A DNA stretch of 64,000 nucleotides from Epiperipatus broadwayi (lineage: Eukaryota > Onychophora > Udeonychophora > Euonychophora > Peripatidae). The DNA lies in NCBI GenBank assembly GCA_028023455.1, contig JAQFVV010012423.1:3891753-3955752 (forward strand). The letters are read 5' to 3'. Of this stretch, positions 1-11,700 are shown piece after piece. Position 1 is the first letter of the stretch. Every line of letters begins with the position of its first letter. The translations under genes and the position numbers were made by a program. The notes under the pieces are model-generated. The model was not told the origin of the DNA and searched no databases. It was given only the letters and a program-made list of their open reading frames with translations.

Positions 1-2465
1 ACATTTAAAACTTTAAATATTTTTAAAAGTTTTATAATTTTTAGCAAGATATGAAACTGAAACAGCTCCCTGCTTTATTTTTTTTTTATGAATCTGTATC
101 TTGATCATCTGCTCCTCTCTTTCTCTTAAAAAGTTTGGGATAAAGTGATATCTGAAAACTACTTACTTAAATCTCAGGGGTCAACATCCCAAATCAACTA
201 TTACAACTTTTAAATGAATATTTTTCTATCTCTATTTAAAATAATTAAATCAGTAAATACTTTACAAAAAAAACTCATTTAAATCATTTCTTTATAACTA
301 ATGCATTAAGTAGAATTCTATTTTAATATATGATATTATTAATTGAATTTAAATATAAAGTTTAATAATAAATATTTATACTTAAAATATATTATTATTA
401 TGATAATTTTAAAATCAATTATTAGCTTATAATCTTTAATTGTTCTTTCTTTCATATACTACAATTCTATATGTTATAGCTTTTAAAGAAACGTTGTAAT
501 AAAAATCAATTAAAGCCAAATTTATAAGTAACAATGTTTATTTGGATTTATACATCGAAATTATATATTGGATTATAATACAAATGATTACAAATAAAGA
601 TGATTATTAAATCTCTACAGAATTCTTTCTTTACTCATTTTTCACTAAGTCATTTATTTATATTATACCAAAATTTATAGCATTACTATTATCTCAATTT
701 TAAATTTTGGAGGTATAATATACATTTTATATTCTATTCCTATCATGGAAATAGAAGGTCAATTGACAACATTTTTTTTTTTTACTTATTTTCATTTTAC
801 TAGTTGATATATCAATTGAGATATAAAAAATTATTTTTGAAGAAGAAAGAGATAAAAGCCAAACAGTTTAAATAAATATAATAAAATATAGTAATATTTC
901 TGCCTAATTGAAGTTGTTATTTTATCTCTTTCTGCTTGTAAAATCACTTTTAATAAATCAACTGATTGTAAGATGGAAGAAAGTAAGAAAACTTTTGTTA
1001 ATCAATCTATATTTTGACTAGACAACTATTTAAATGTATGTATAATTATTAAAACAAGCCATTTTAATTCATGCACAATCTCATTACTGCTTGAAACAAA
1101 GCAGTGTTAATCTTGACAAGGATGAATGCAATTTCATTGGAAGAATGGCAAATTAAACAAAAATGTAATATATAATATGATCCAAAAAAGATTTTGTTTT
1201 CATCATATAACTATCAAAATCATCCTAATAATACATACTGCACACTTTTTATTGGTACTCTATTCTAAAATAAAATTTTGTTGTATAATTTTAAATTTTG
1301 TTAAACCCAATAATATTTACTTAGTAAACTAGGAAAGATAATGACATGTTCGTATCATAAGGTTTGAACTTGGGTTTAGTTGGTTTAAAATTTGTAAAGG
1401 ATCTGATAAGTAAAGTAATTAACTAAAGATATATATAAATAATAACCTATGAAGTCATGATATAGCTACAAATAAGTAAATAGTTGATATTATTTAAAAA
1501 TATAGTGATGTTCAAATTTTATCTTGTAAACAAACGTGCATTACATAAATATATCAGATTGTCTGCATGTGAATACAAAAAAAAAAAAAACTATTATTGT
1601 TTAGATTAAAATAATGTCAAAAAAAATCTACCAAAACATTTTTTTTTTAAAAATAATACTTTATTTTAAAAACGAATTAGATACTCATAACCAAGCTAAA
1701 ATGAATGTTTAGAAAGCAGAGAGGGGGGAGGGGGGGTCATGAAAATTAACCAATCAAAAAAGAGGCAGATGAACTTTGATAAAAATAGTGGGAGAATTAA
1801 ATATAAGAATAAATTGTGACAGTTTGTGAGGAACAAGCAAATTTTAGTTTTTGATTTATTTTTTTGATCATGAAAAGTTAAAAAAAAACAAGAAAAATCT
1901 CTCTAAATATTGACATTTTTTAACTATGAAAATGATAAATCTTAACTACTGATAATTTAAGGAATAATATAAAGTTTTTTCAAGATGCAGGGCTGAGATA
2001 ACTGATCTCTGTTGGGCTAAATCAATGTTCAGAAATGTTCAAAAATCTCTTGAAATTATTTTAAAGAAAAGTAAGATAAAAAATTTGAAGACCACAAGAG
2101 GTGCATATCTGCTCATGAAATGTACTCACTAAAAGTAAACAATATAATGATTGCAGTTAGGCTGGAGTCAACAGACAAATTCTCTAAGTCATTTTTGTGT
2201 TGGAGTAGTCTAAGTAAATGTATTTGCTCAAATTATCAACTCAAGGTAAAGAAAACTAAATCTACAATGGACAGACTTAAGTATGTTTTTTTTATTATTA
2301 TTATAAAACTATAATGAAAAGAAATTATCATAAAAACTATTTAGAAGTAAGTGGTAAAGCAATTGTACAGCTAACTTTAGGTAAAGAAATGAATAAACCA
2401 CTCTTCAATTCTAGTTTTAATATGCTAAAGCTTAAAGAGAAATTATACTGCATGATAAATATTTG
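1..2465. other. AT-rich non-coding DNA, no gene seen
   Basis: The stretch is strongly AT-rich with many A and T runs. The only reading frames are short (64-68 codons), made of low-complexity K/N/I/F-rich residues, and match nothing I recognise. No RNA gene or repeat family was identified. Confidence 0.6.
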
Positions 2466-2517
2466 TTCAATAAAGATCATATATATATATATATATATAT
2501 ATATGATCTTTATTGAA
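2466..2517. repeat. (AT)n hairpin
   Basis: The 15-base arm TTCAATAAAGATCAT is followed by an (AT)n tract and then by its exact reverse complement, so the tract sits in the loop of a perfect stem. A second (AT)n tract follows and runs to 2540, next to the long palindrome. Confidence 0.85.
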
Positions 2518-2540
2518 TATATATATATATATATATATAT

Positions 2541-2762
2541 GTAATACACAAATCAATATATATATATCAAAATACAGTACAATTTATATAAATTATATTC
2601 TTTTAGAAGTACTTTCGACTATACACTTTGTAGTCTTTATCAACTATATAACGTTATATAGTTGATAAAGACTACAAAGTGTATAGTCGAAAGTACTTCT
2701 AAAAGAATATAATTTATATAAATTGTACTGTATTTTGATATATATATTGATTTGTGTATTAC
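2541..2762. repeat. Long near-perfect palindrome, PLE-like motif in both arms
   Basis: The left arm is repeated almost base for base as its reverse complement, with the centre at the ACGT near 2652. The arms are about 110 bp; the only difference I see is one AT unit. (AT)n tracts lie outside both ends. Each arm contains CGAAAGTACTTCT reading outward, a 13-mer also found at the PLE ends in this window (for example near 6540 and 14710). Upstream of it is TTGATAAAG and a potential ACTA/TAGT stem, which loosely resembles a hammerhead ribozyme core. I infer an inverted pair of PLE-related terminal repeats. No protein is encoded. Confidence 0.85.
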
Positions 2763-3415
2763 ATATATTGTGAAACGAATACAGATATCAAACTTTATTT
2801 ATTACATATATATATATATGCATAAAACAATAGTAGGCTTTCAACATAAATAAAACCTCTATCATTTGATAAAGAAATGAATCCATAAAATGATATAAGT
2901 TTGATGAAAATCCTAAGCCTGCATATATGAAATGATATCAGTGTTAATTTAAATAGAAATATTTATCACTTGGAAAGGAAGGCAAGCCTTAGACAACCTT
3001 CGATTATAAGAAAAAATAAAAAAATAATTACTACATTGCACATAATCCAATGTCAGGTTCATTTTGGGATTGATGATAATCTGTAGAGAAAGCAGAAAGC
3101 AAAAAGAATAAAAATATTGTGATATAACCAGTCTACAGTACATGAAACTAGTGGTATTCCAGAAAAAAAATTTTTTAGAGCTAGTGGTTTTAAAAGAAGG
3201 GGAAAAAAGGAGAAACTTGCTCATAATATGTTTGCATATGTATGTTCTAGTTATGTAGGTTAATCAATAATTAAGCACAAGTGATCTAATTCATTTACAT
3301 ATCTTGTTGATTACTTTAAAGTTTGATGCTTAACAAATAATCCTATTTATTTGAAATAAATATATATGAACAATGTTTAAGTTAATAACATATGTGTTTA
3401 TAACAAAAGGGATTG

Positions 3416-3418
<3 letters not shown>

Positions 3419-3498
<80 letters not shown>
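3419..3498. repeat. (AT)n microsatellite
   Basis: An uninterrupted AT dinucleotide tract of about 80 bp. Confidence 0.98.
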
Positions 3499-3504
<6 letters not shown>

Positions 3505-3643
3505 GAAGCATGGGTGATTTAATTCATTTACATATCTTGTTGATTGCTTTTAAAGTTGGGTGTGACAAATAGTCATAGTTGTTAAAAATAAAAAAATAAA
3601 AATGTTTCATTTTTTATAAATAGAGATATATCTGTAACCAAAA

Positions 3644-3737
3644 CAGTTAACAATATATATATATGTGTGTGTGTATGTTTTGAGATACCACAGTTAACAA
3701 TATATATATATGTGTGTGTGTGTGTTTTGAGATACCA
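3644..3737. repeat. 47-bp tandem duplication with (AT)n(GT)n core
   Basis: Two adjacent 47-bp copies begin CAGTTAACAATATATATATA, pass through a GT run and end TTTTGAGATACCA. They differ by about one base in the GT run. Confidence 0.9.
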
Positions 3738-5154
3738 AATGAAAAGCAAAAAACGATGTTTTCTAGAGGAAAATATTCAATCACACTACCTCCTATGTGA
3801 AGGTATTAATTTTAATACTATGGTAAAACATCCAGAATATTAATCATTTTTATTGTTTGTATTGTGATTAGATGATGTAGATATAAAACTTTGTTATCAA
3901 TGTTATTTTGAAATTACTTGTTACTAGAACGTTTATTCTAATATTTGAAAATAATCTGTGATTAAAATTGTTGTTTTAAGAGTTTTAAAGGTTGCATTTC
4001 TCTTCTGGGGTTGTTGTCATAGCATTGCATGAATTCAAAAATACATGTTAAAATCGAGGAGAAATCGATCCAGATTAAACAAGGTAAATTATTTAACAGA
4101 CATCTTTTGAAAGAGTTTTTAACTTCTGGTATGTTGCCTTGATCACACAAGTCATTTATCATATTGTAAATCATCAAAGTATGTTTACTTATCATAAATT
4201 AGATTATGAATAATTTGTTGTTGAAAATATTAAATCTAATTATTCTTTGGATGATAATATTGACTTAAAAATATAATTATGCATGCCAGAGAAAAATAGT
4301 AGGACGATTATAGTTATAGATTTCAATAAGAAGCCTTTTTTAATTAATGCAGTACCCATCGAGATAAGTAAAATCCTTATTGATATTCTATAGATAGTAT
4401 AAAGAATTAATAAAAATCAATGGTTATCCTGAGATCACCTTATTATAAAATTGTCTTTATGATTATTGCCAATCATAGTTATCTTGAATAATAAAAATAA
4501 ATTTTATATGTAATGAAATGATAGACTAATTTATTGAGTAATATAATAGAAACTTAATAGCTATAGATGTGTTATTATATATTGGATATTATCAGTAGCC
4601 ATGAGAGTATGTAGATACAAAATAAGGAGGAGTGTCTGGGTATTCTCATGCTATTGAACAAATATTTTCTATTTGTTTAATGTTAAGGGGATGTGATCTG
4701 TTTATAGGAAGATGAGTATCATATTGGTTATAATTAAATACATCTTATTTGTGAGTGTTTAATCATGTTCAAGTAAATTAAAATAAATAACAGTTTTACC
4801 CAAATTCAATTATTATAGTTAAAGAAAATGGTTGGGAAAATAGTAAGTTTGTTAAATAGTACCTAGACAGAATCCAAGTAGGGCCTAATACAGGGACTTG
4901 GCATCTTGGCTTAGGGTTGTACTGACTATGGACAGGCCACAATATATATAATGAAAAAACCAAATTTCCATCTTCTCACAATATTAAAGAACCAGCCTCT
5001 TCATCAAACTAATCATAAATTTTATAGAATTAAAAAGTTTGATCAATAATATTATTATGTTTATATTTTAAATCAGATGTAAACAAAGTCACTTTCAGTG
5101 GAGCTAAGATTTAATTATTATATAAAGCAGAGATAGTTATTTTCCTGGGTCATA

Positions 5155-5233
5155 GTATTGGCTGGGAAGTGAACCTGCTAACCTGGAACAACTGCTTGTA
5201 AGGCAGCTGTGCTGACCACTCGACCACCAATGC
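5155..5233 (-). mobile_element. tRNA-derived short SINE copy (family 1)
   Basis: On the minus strand it begins GCATTGGTGGTCGAGTGGTC, which contains a Pol III A-box-like TGGTCGAGTGG, and it has a B-box-like GGTTCACTTCC downstream. A seven-base loop CTTACAA lies between complementary arms like an anticodon arm and would read TAC, as in tRNA-Val. The ends can pair as an acceptor stem. It is about 80% similar by eye to the copies at 17856 and 34771. There is almost no body after the tRNA-like part. It could instead be a tRNA pseudogene, but the multiple copies favour a SINE. Confidence 0.75.
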
Positions 5234-5630
5234 TTGACAGAGATAGGTTTTACTGATTATAAAACCATTTGCATATAATAATTTCAAAGTTGAATATTAT
5301 ATAAACCGGACAGTGATAGTAGGTGATTTGATTGCTCAAAAATTTTTGTGTTGAGATTGGTATATTCTATTGAGTTTCTTTGTTTTATATTTAAATTTGA
5401 AATTATTCTTTAAAAATAATTTTAAAATGAGTGTTGCCATTTGATAATGATGCTTAGTGGCATTGGAAAGTAAGAATTCATCCCAAATATCTTTCTCAAT
5501 TCTATAAAATTATTTTAAGTTAAAATAGCAATTTTAAATTTATTATTAATTTGATAAAGAAGTTGATGTTTGCATATTAGCAGTAGGTGATTTAATTATT
5601 TCAATATTTGTATTCAAGTTTCTGTGATGT

Positions 5631-5636
5631 ATTAAC

Positions 5637-5676
<40 letters not shown>

Positions 5677-5682
5677 GTTAAT
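5631..5682. repeat. (AT)n-loop hairpin
   Basis: ATTAACTAGTTT, an (AT)n tract and then AAACTAGTTAAT: a 12-bp perfect inverted repeat around a microsatellite. Confidence 0.9.
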
Positions 5683-5693
5683 ATCTTTGGAAA

Positions 5694-5736
<43 letters not shown>

Positions 5737-5750
5737 TATTTCCAAAGATT
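5683..5750. repeat. (AT)n-loop hairpin, second of a pair
   Basis: ATCTTTGGAAATATTT is followed by about 33 bp of (AT)n and by the matching AAATATTTCCAAAGAT. It abuts the hairpin on its left, so two stem-loops lie back to back. Confidence 0.9.
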
Positions 5751-5815
5751 GTTATTATAATAAAGAATAGAAATATGTAGATAATATACAAGTAAAAAGG
5801 AATAAGCTTTAACCC

Positions 5816-5991
5816 TTGATGTTACCAAAAATTATCAATTATTACTAATTAGAAATCACTAAAGACACACTATTATTTTCATTAAATCTATAATACCTCT
5901 TTTTTAAGGTAGAGGTATTATAGATTTAATGAAAGTCTGGTTTAGTTCAGGGTTTGCCAATTAATAGTAAATATTTTCTTGGTAACATCAA
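5816..5991. repeat. Fold-back (MITE-like) element with internal 24-bp stem
   Basis: The ends TTGATGTTACCAA and TTGGTAACATCAA are a perfect 13-bp inverted repeat. Inside, 5877-5900 and 5911-5934 are perfect 24-bp complementary arms around a 10-base loop. The element is about 176 bp and non-coding. Terminal inverted repeats plus short length suggest a MITE or an inverted pair of solo ends. No target-site duplication was clear. Confidence 0.75.
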
Positions 5992-6396
5992 AGATTATCA
6001 GTTATTTATATTTACATGGATATTATCTCCTCATTTCTGTTCTTTATTATGTATATGTATGCAATTTATTATTCTCAATAACTTTTTATAATGTGTTATA
6101 TTAAATAAAATAATGTGGAGATACTGAAACCCTGAGTAAGCTATATGTAACCTAACTATCAGAAATGTAAAACATAGAATGAGCTAATTTATACTTCAAC
6201 TTTTATCTTATATAAGCATTCCATTTAGTGATATATTTACACTCAGAACATGATTTATATTTACTAACAAAATTTTAAGAAAACTATTAACTGAAGATTT
6301 ATTTAATATTATGAGGTTTTTAATGCAAGTTTCAGCCTTTCCCTCTGGAATGATATAGTGATTTCAGAATAGCTTATATAGTTGTCTTAAAATAAT

Positions 6397-6399
<3 letters not shown>

Positions 6400-6447
<48 letters not shown>

Positions 6448-6479
6448 TATTATATCAATTATATATATATATATATATA
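6400..6479. repeat. Interrupted (AT)n microsatellite bordering PLE copies
   Basis: AT runs interrupted by GTAT and by ATCAATTATA, immediately left of the minus-strand PLE end. Confidence 0.95.
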
Positions 6480-7290
6480 TAATTGAAATAATAAATTTAA
6501 CAGTTTACAAACTATTACAACCAGTCCTTCAATCCACAGAAGTACTTTCGGTTAATTTCTTAAACCTGCCTCCACTGCCATTAAATTCAAAATCAAAAGC
6601 AGAAGCAAATGTCATCAATTTAAATTCCACAAATCTCATATTTTAATGTTAGCAGCTTGTCGATTTATTAAATGCATTGTATTCATGTTTATAAAAATTA
6701 TCTCTTTAATTTTTCTTTTACAATGGTTTCTCTCTTCATGAAGAATTTTCACATTTTCAAAATCAAATTGAAAAATATATTTACGTGATTTTTCATGATC
6801 AAAGACAACTAAAGGAGACATTAAATCACCATTATTTTTATTTTTTACACGCTTATATAACAATTCATGTTCCCTCGATCTCTTCTCAATACTGCACCTA
6901 GATTCACCTACATATGATAGCATAAAATTACAAAAAAATTGTATATGACATTACTTTTCTGCTTGAGAGGTATGATATCCTTAAAATTATTGACTAATTT
7001 ATTAATATTATTTGGAACATAGAATGAAACATTAAACACATTCTTATATAAATCCTTAAAAAATTTCACTTATGGATTTGAAATAAATGGAATAGATATA
7101 CATTGTTTACTATTAATCTTCATTTCCTTTAAATCATTATAACTTTTTTTTAAATTGACATAAAGTATTGTTTATTTGTTCCATTTTATAACCAACATCA
7201 AGCAATTCCTTGGCAAATATCTCAATATTTTTCAGTTTATCACTTTGATAATGACATAATTTTTCATTCTGAAACAAAAAAGATCTAAAA
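6480..7290 (-). mobile_element. Penelope-like element, 3' part, minus strand, degenerate
   Basis: Read on the minus strand, the segment starts in the C-terminal part of a PLE reverse transcriptase (7334-7137, ending near FKKKL). It passes through a linker translating as KSNVIYNFF, then enters a GIY-YIG-type region (6923-6636) with LSYVGESRCSIEKRSREHE and later FENVKILHEERNHCKRKIKE. PLEs characteristically join an RT to a C-terminal GIY-YIG endonuclease, which makes nicks for target-primed insertion. At least one frameshift or stop separates the RT part from the endonuclease part, so it is not functional. After the ORF come about 150 bp of non-coding tail shared with 14641-14795 and, as the other strand, with 7590-7745. 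RT motifs for the catalytic palm are absent. Confidence 0.8.
6537..6579 (-). ncRNA. Possible degenerate hammerhead-like motif in PLE tail
   Basis: On the minus strand CAGTGGAGG is followed by GGTTTAAGAAATTAACC, which can form a short stem (GGTT/AACC), and then by CGAAAGTACTTCTG. Hammerhead ribozymes have CUGANGA, stem II, then GAAA, and PLEs are known to carry them. The first core element is changed here and there are extra bases before the stem, so activity is unlikely. Confidence 0.3.
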
Positions 7291-7745
7291 CTTGTGACTC
7301 TAGGTGCAATATTGAAAACAGATTGCGGGAGCATGAATTGTTATACAAGCATATAAAAAGTAAAAATAATGATGATTTAAAGTCCCCTTCAGTTTTCTTT
7401 GATCATGAAAAAACATGTAAATACAAATTTAAACTTGATTTTGAAAATGTGAAAATTCTTCATGAAGAGAGAAACCATAATAAAAGAAAAATTAAAAAGG
7501 CAATTTTTATAAATAGGAATAAAATGCATTTAATAAATAGACAAGCTGCTAACATTAATATACAAGATTTGTGGGACTTGAATTGATGTTTGATTCCACT
7601 TTGTTTTTTTTTTTTTGTTTTTTTAATTTAATGGCAGATGAGGCAGGTTTAAGAAATTAACTGAAAGTGCTTCTGCAGATTTAAGGATTGTTTATAATAG
7701 TTTGTAAACCGTTAAATTTAATATTTCAATTATAATTACAATTTT
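7291..7745 (+). mobile_element. Penelope-like element, GIY-YIG end and tail, plus strand
   Basis: An open frame from about 7298 to 7586 translates as SRCNIENRLREHELLYKHI, continues through FDHEKTCKYKFKLDFENVKI and ends NINIQDLWDLN. It is the same GIY-YIG endonuclease region as the minus-strand copy at 6923-6636, lacking the N-terminal GIY and YVGE part. The non-coding tail (7590-7745) mirrors 6480-6635. The two copies therefore form an inverted pair with tails pointing outward, meeting near 7290. The usual catalytic arginine region is retained, but the domain is truncated and cannot be active. An (AT)n tract follows at once. Confidence 0.8.
7635..7678 (+). ncRNA. Hammerhead-like motif in PLE tail
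   Basis: CAGATGAGG, then GGTTTAAGAAATTAACT as a possible stem-loop, then GAAAGTGCTTCTGCAG. CAGATGAG differs from the hammerhead CUGAUGAG core by one base and GAAA is present, but four bases (GGCA) intervene before the best stem. This is the best-preserved first core element in this PLE family; function is an inference. Confidence 0.35.
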
Positions 7746-7765
7746 GTTTCAATTAATGGACATTA

Positions 7766-7768
<3 letters not shown>

Positions 7769-7850
<82 letters not shown>
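7769..7850. repeat. (AT)n microsatellite
   Basis: About 80 bp of pure AT repeat, directly after the plus-strand PLE tail. Confidence 0.98.
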
Positions 7851-7852
<2 letters not shown>

Positions 7853-8665
7853 TGCTCTGTGTGTTTGTATGTCAGTAAATGGTATTCTTATATACTATCA
7901 AAGTTAAAGTGTAGAAGGGATTATTTTATATTTTATGTTTATTGTCAGTTTGTTTACATGAATCTTCCTGGAGATTTTCAGTATTTCCACATTATTTCAT
8001 CTTTATTTGATCTGGTAAAAGTTTATATTTACATCTCTTAACTAAAGATTAATTTAATATTAAGAGGTTATTAAATATATGGTTCAAACTTGCACTTTCA
8101 TTATTATATTGAGTTTAGTATAGTTTATAGTTGTTTTGAAAGTACATTAGTATATATAAGTATTGTTCTGCATGAAAGTATGTCAGTAATGACCAAAACT
8201 AAAGCATAAGTGGGCTCATTCTACATTTAACATTTACTGACAGTTAATTTACATATATCTCACTCTGAGTTTTCAGTCCTTCCACATTATTTTATCTATA
8301 TTCAAGCTGGTAACTTATATTTAAATTTGTTATACTGTATTATAGATTTATAAACGAACAATCAATGGCACTGTTTCAAATCTTAAATAAATTGGAGCAA
8401 TGTTAAATTTTTAAAGCAATTTCTGTATTTTCATATCATTCCAAACATTGCCACATAAAGAAGCTATAAAAAATAAATCTCCCCAAGACATCTTTCAAGG
8501 AAATGCTCTTTTTAACTGTATATGAAGACAATGGATTTTTTTCATAAATGTAATGATTTTTATTAAACTTTTAACATTTATTAAATGGATTAACATTTAC
8601 ACTAAATTTTAGCAACAAAATTTTTAATAATGTCATTTATAGAATAAATAATATAATTAACGTCA
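7851..8665. other. Non-coding DNA
   Basis: No gene seen. The segments 7980-8165 and 8260-8340 share phrases such as TTTTCAG..TTCCACATTATTT with each other and with 6180-6380, so an old dispersed repeat flanks the PLE pair, but boundaries could not be set. Confidence 0.4.
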
Positions 8666-8735
8666 ACGTTGGTGGCCTAGTGTTAGCATAGATTCCTTCC
8701 AAGCAGCTGTCCTGGGTTCGCTTCCCTGTTAACGC
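8666..8735 (+). mobile_element. tRNA-derived short SINE copy (family 2)
   Basis: It has a GTTGGTGGCCTAGTGTTAGC A-box-like start and a perfect-looking GGGTTCGCTTCCC T-arm/B-box, ending GTTAACGC. The order and spacing match a tRNA. The tail CATTTGACATATGAAAAAAT is shared with the copy at 12940. Family 2 differs from family 1 in the acceptor end and tail. Confidence 0.7.
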
Positions 8736-11700
8736 ATTTGACATATGAAAAAATAATAATATAATTAAGTAATATAATATTAAAACATAATTTTAATGAA
8801 GATATGCACTTTTTATTATATGTAAAATACAACAGTTACGTATATTCATATCCACAAATATATATATATGATATGTACATAAATTTCAAAAAAAATAACA
8901 AAGTTTAAAATCTAACATATACTTGAAATGGTTAAAAATAAATAAAGACGTTTTCTAAGTTTTAAAAAAAAACTTGTTTCTTAATATAACTTTTAAAAAG
9001 TTTTTATGGTTTAAATATTACTTTGTTAAAATAATAAATATAAGATTTCTTTGAAGTCTTGTGTAGGAAAATGGCATGATAACTGCCTGATCAACAAATG
9101 TTTAAGTGCTGTAAAAATAAAATCTTTTCTGAAATAGTGGTAAATAAAGTATATATATATATACAATTGACAGCAAAATATAAGGTAAAAAACGTTTTTT
9201 TAAGATATTAATCTTAAATGTTTAGAAATAAGTCAATTTCTTTGTTTAATTTTATATAACATTTAAGTAGCTTTATAAACTCGTGTATATCTGCTATTTT
9301 TAGAAATTATATTTTTGAATTTCTAAAATAAATTTCAAATCAATGAAAACATCTGAACTACCAAGAATAGGTAGATTCATTCTATTCTTTATACTTTGTT
9401 CAACATTTAAAGTGATTTTAAGTCATAACCTTGTGATGGTGATTTGCTCTCTTTGTTTACATGTAAGTTATGCTTAATTTAAAGCTTCTATATTAGTTCA
9501 ATTTTTTATTTGACTTTATAATTAATTCAATATTATTGAATATTATGCCATTTTCAAAAATAGATATCTCTATTTTATTCTGTCTCTATTTTAAGATTTT
9601 TTTCTTTTCTTAACATTTGTTTAACAGAATAATAGCTAAATTACAATCATCATAACTAATTTTCTTATGTGCTCAATATATTTTACACACCTTTAAAAAA
9701 TCTTCAATTGCCACTTATGGTTTATATTTTTGTAAGGTTCTTATAAAATACTTTGATGTTTGGTACACTATATCTACAATTTAACATTTAAAAACTTTAA
9801 TAAATAAATAACAGGTCCTTTAAAAAGCTAAATGAATATGATGATATACTGATGTTATATAATTATAAAGTTCTACTCAATAATATATGACAAAACAAAG
9901 TTTGATTTTAGGCCAATTTCATTTATCAACTGTGATATTTATAAGTCTATTATCAATCACAAATTTTCCATAATTAGAATCCTATTTTATATGATGCTTA
10001 TATTTATTTTATTTATTTAAAAAAATCAAAATGTGCTGCTATTTATAGTAAATACATATATAACTAATTAATGAAAAAAATACTAAAATAGAATTAAGTA
10101 TAAAAGTTATTAAGATTTATTAGGCTGAATATACTTTCAATGCTTTTTTGTCATATTATTCTAAACATTTTTCTATTTTTTTTTTCTGGAAAACCGACAT
10201 TGTAATTATAGAATTTGTAATCACACAATGTTTAACATAATCGTTTTAACACAATATTAAATTGATCTTTCACTTAATGTCAAGAATGTATAGGTCAATG
10301 ATTTTTTTTTGCATTTTTGATGATAGTCTAAACTGATAATATGCACTGAGTTCTATATAATAGTTTATATGATAATGTAATAAGGTATTCTTACTTATAT
10401 ATGTTTTGTATCACAGGTAGTGATACATTTCCAATTATATGTAAGTATATTTTAAATAGTTTGTATACAATACAAAATTAAGTGATTACATTTCTCATCT
10501 TTTCTGAAAATAAATATATGCTGAGTAGTTGGACACAGAATTCAGGCTATTAAAGTAGCTGACAAATAGTAAATAATGAAAAGACCTTCACATATCAAGT
10601 TTGTATCATAAATAAATAATGTATCTCCTATTGATTTATCTTATCATTCTTTCTTTTTGTTTTCTTTTATACTTTTTAGTTGTTGTTGTTTTTTGGTTGA
10701 TATAAAAGTCAGTCACCATGACTTCTCATGCGATCAGTCATTTTTTTTTGTTTTAATCATAACAGTTGTGTACTTATATATAAAAAAAATTTCAATTCTG
10801 AATGCAATATTTTATTATGAATGTTTTGAATTGAAAAAATATGAAAGAATAATAGATAGGTTAAGTCTTTGGTGATGAGAGGGAAGATCTGGAAATGGTT
10901 TAGCCAACTAATAGTATGCATGTGAGTCACTTTGAAACTGTATTTAAACAGGAATTGCACATGATAAATGGTTGAAAATTTTGAAAAAGACCTAATTAGG
11001 GATAATCTATCCTTCATAAAAGTTAAAAAATCTAGATCTGATTTAAATTGATTGTCTCATAAAGTTTGATTTTTCATTTAACTGTGTATAAATGGTCATA
11101 ATAACACTAATAATACTCCTATTAAAATAAAAAGTACTTGAAATAATATAATTAAATATTTCAGTTTTTTTTTTTTCTAAACAGATGAGTATGAAATGGA
11201 TGAATATTCAATAATGGAAACTCTCTATATCAGAATGTGGATAGTGTCTATAATGAAAAGCTTTCAAGATATAACCATGATATAACTGCTCTTAATGAAA
11301 CTCATCTTCCAAAGAAACAAAGATTAATTGAATATGTAAGTGAAAAGTTTTGAAAGATTAGATTGATAAGTAAAAAAAAAAACAGGAGATGTTTTATTTT
11401 CTGCGAGATTTAAACTTGGTGCATTTTATGAGAGCTCCATTGTTATATTGATCCTTTCAGAAAATTCAAATAATTATTTTTTTCTTGTTAGATAAAAGCA
11501 TGTAATGATAGTTTTAAACACCAAACTTTCTTTTTTTAAATTTGTTTGAAAATCAGAATGAACAAAAAATCAATATTAAATAGCATATATAAAAGTAGAT
11601 TGTAAAATTGTTCATATATCTGTACTCTTTAATTATAAAATTAACCTTTGCATTAAATTACAGTTTCACTTATAAATATTTTAATAGAAAATATGATAAT

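Larger units (their letters stand above)
2763..5154. other. AT-rich non-coding DNA with local duplications
   Basis: No coding region is convincing here. A block near 3276-3340 (CATTTACATATCTTGTTGAT and flanks) recurs diverged at 3518-3580, on either side of the (AT)n tract at 3419-3498. Frames of 77-91 codons on the minus strand (2949-3224, 3962-4195) have no recognisable motif. Confidence 0.5.

Noticed and set aside
2314-2549. IYIYIY-rich frames around (AT)n tracts here, at 6395-6646 and at 51255-51470
   Set aside because: Translations of microsatellites, not proteins.
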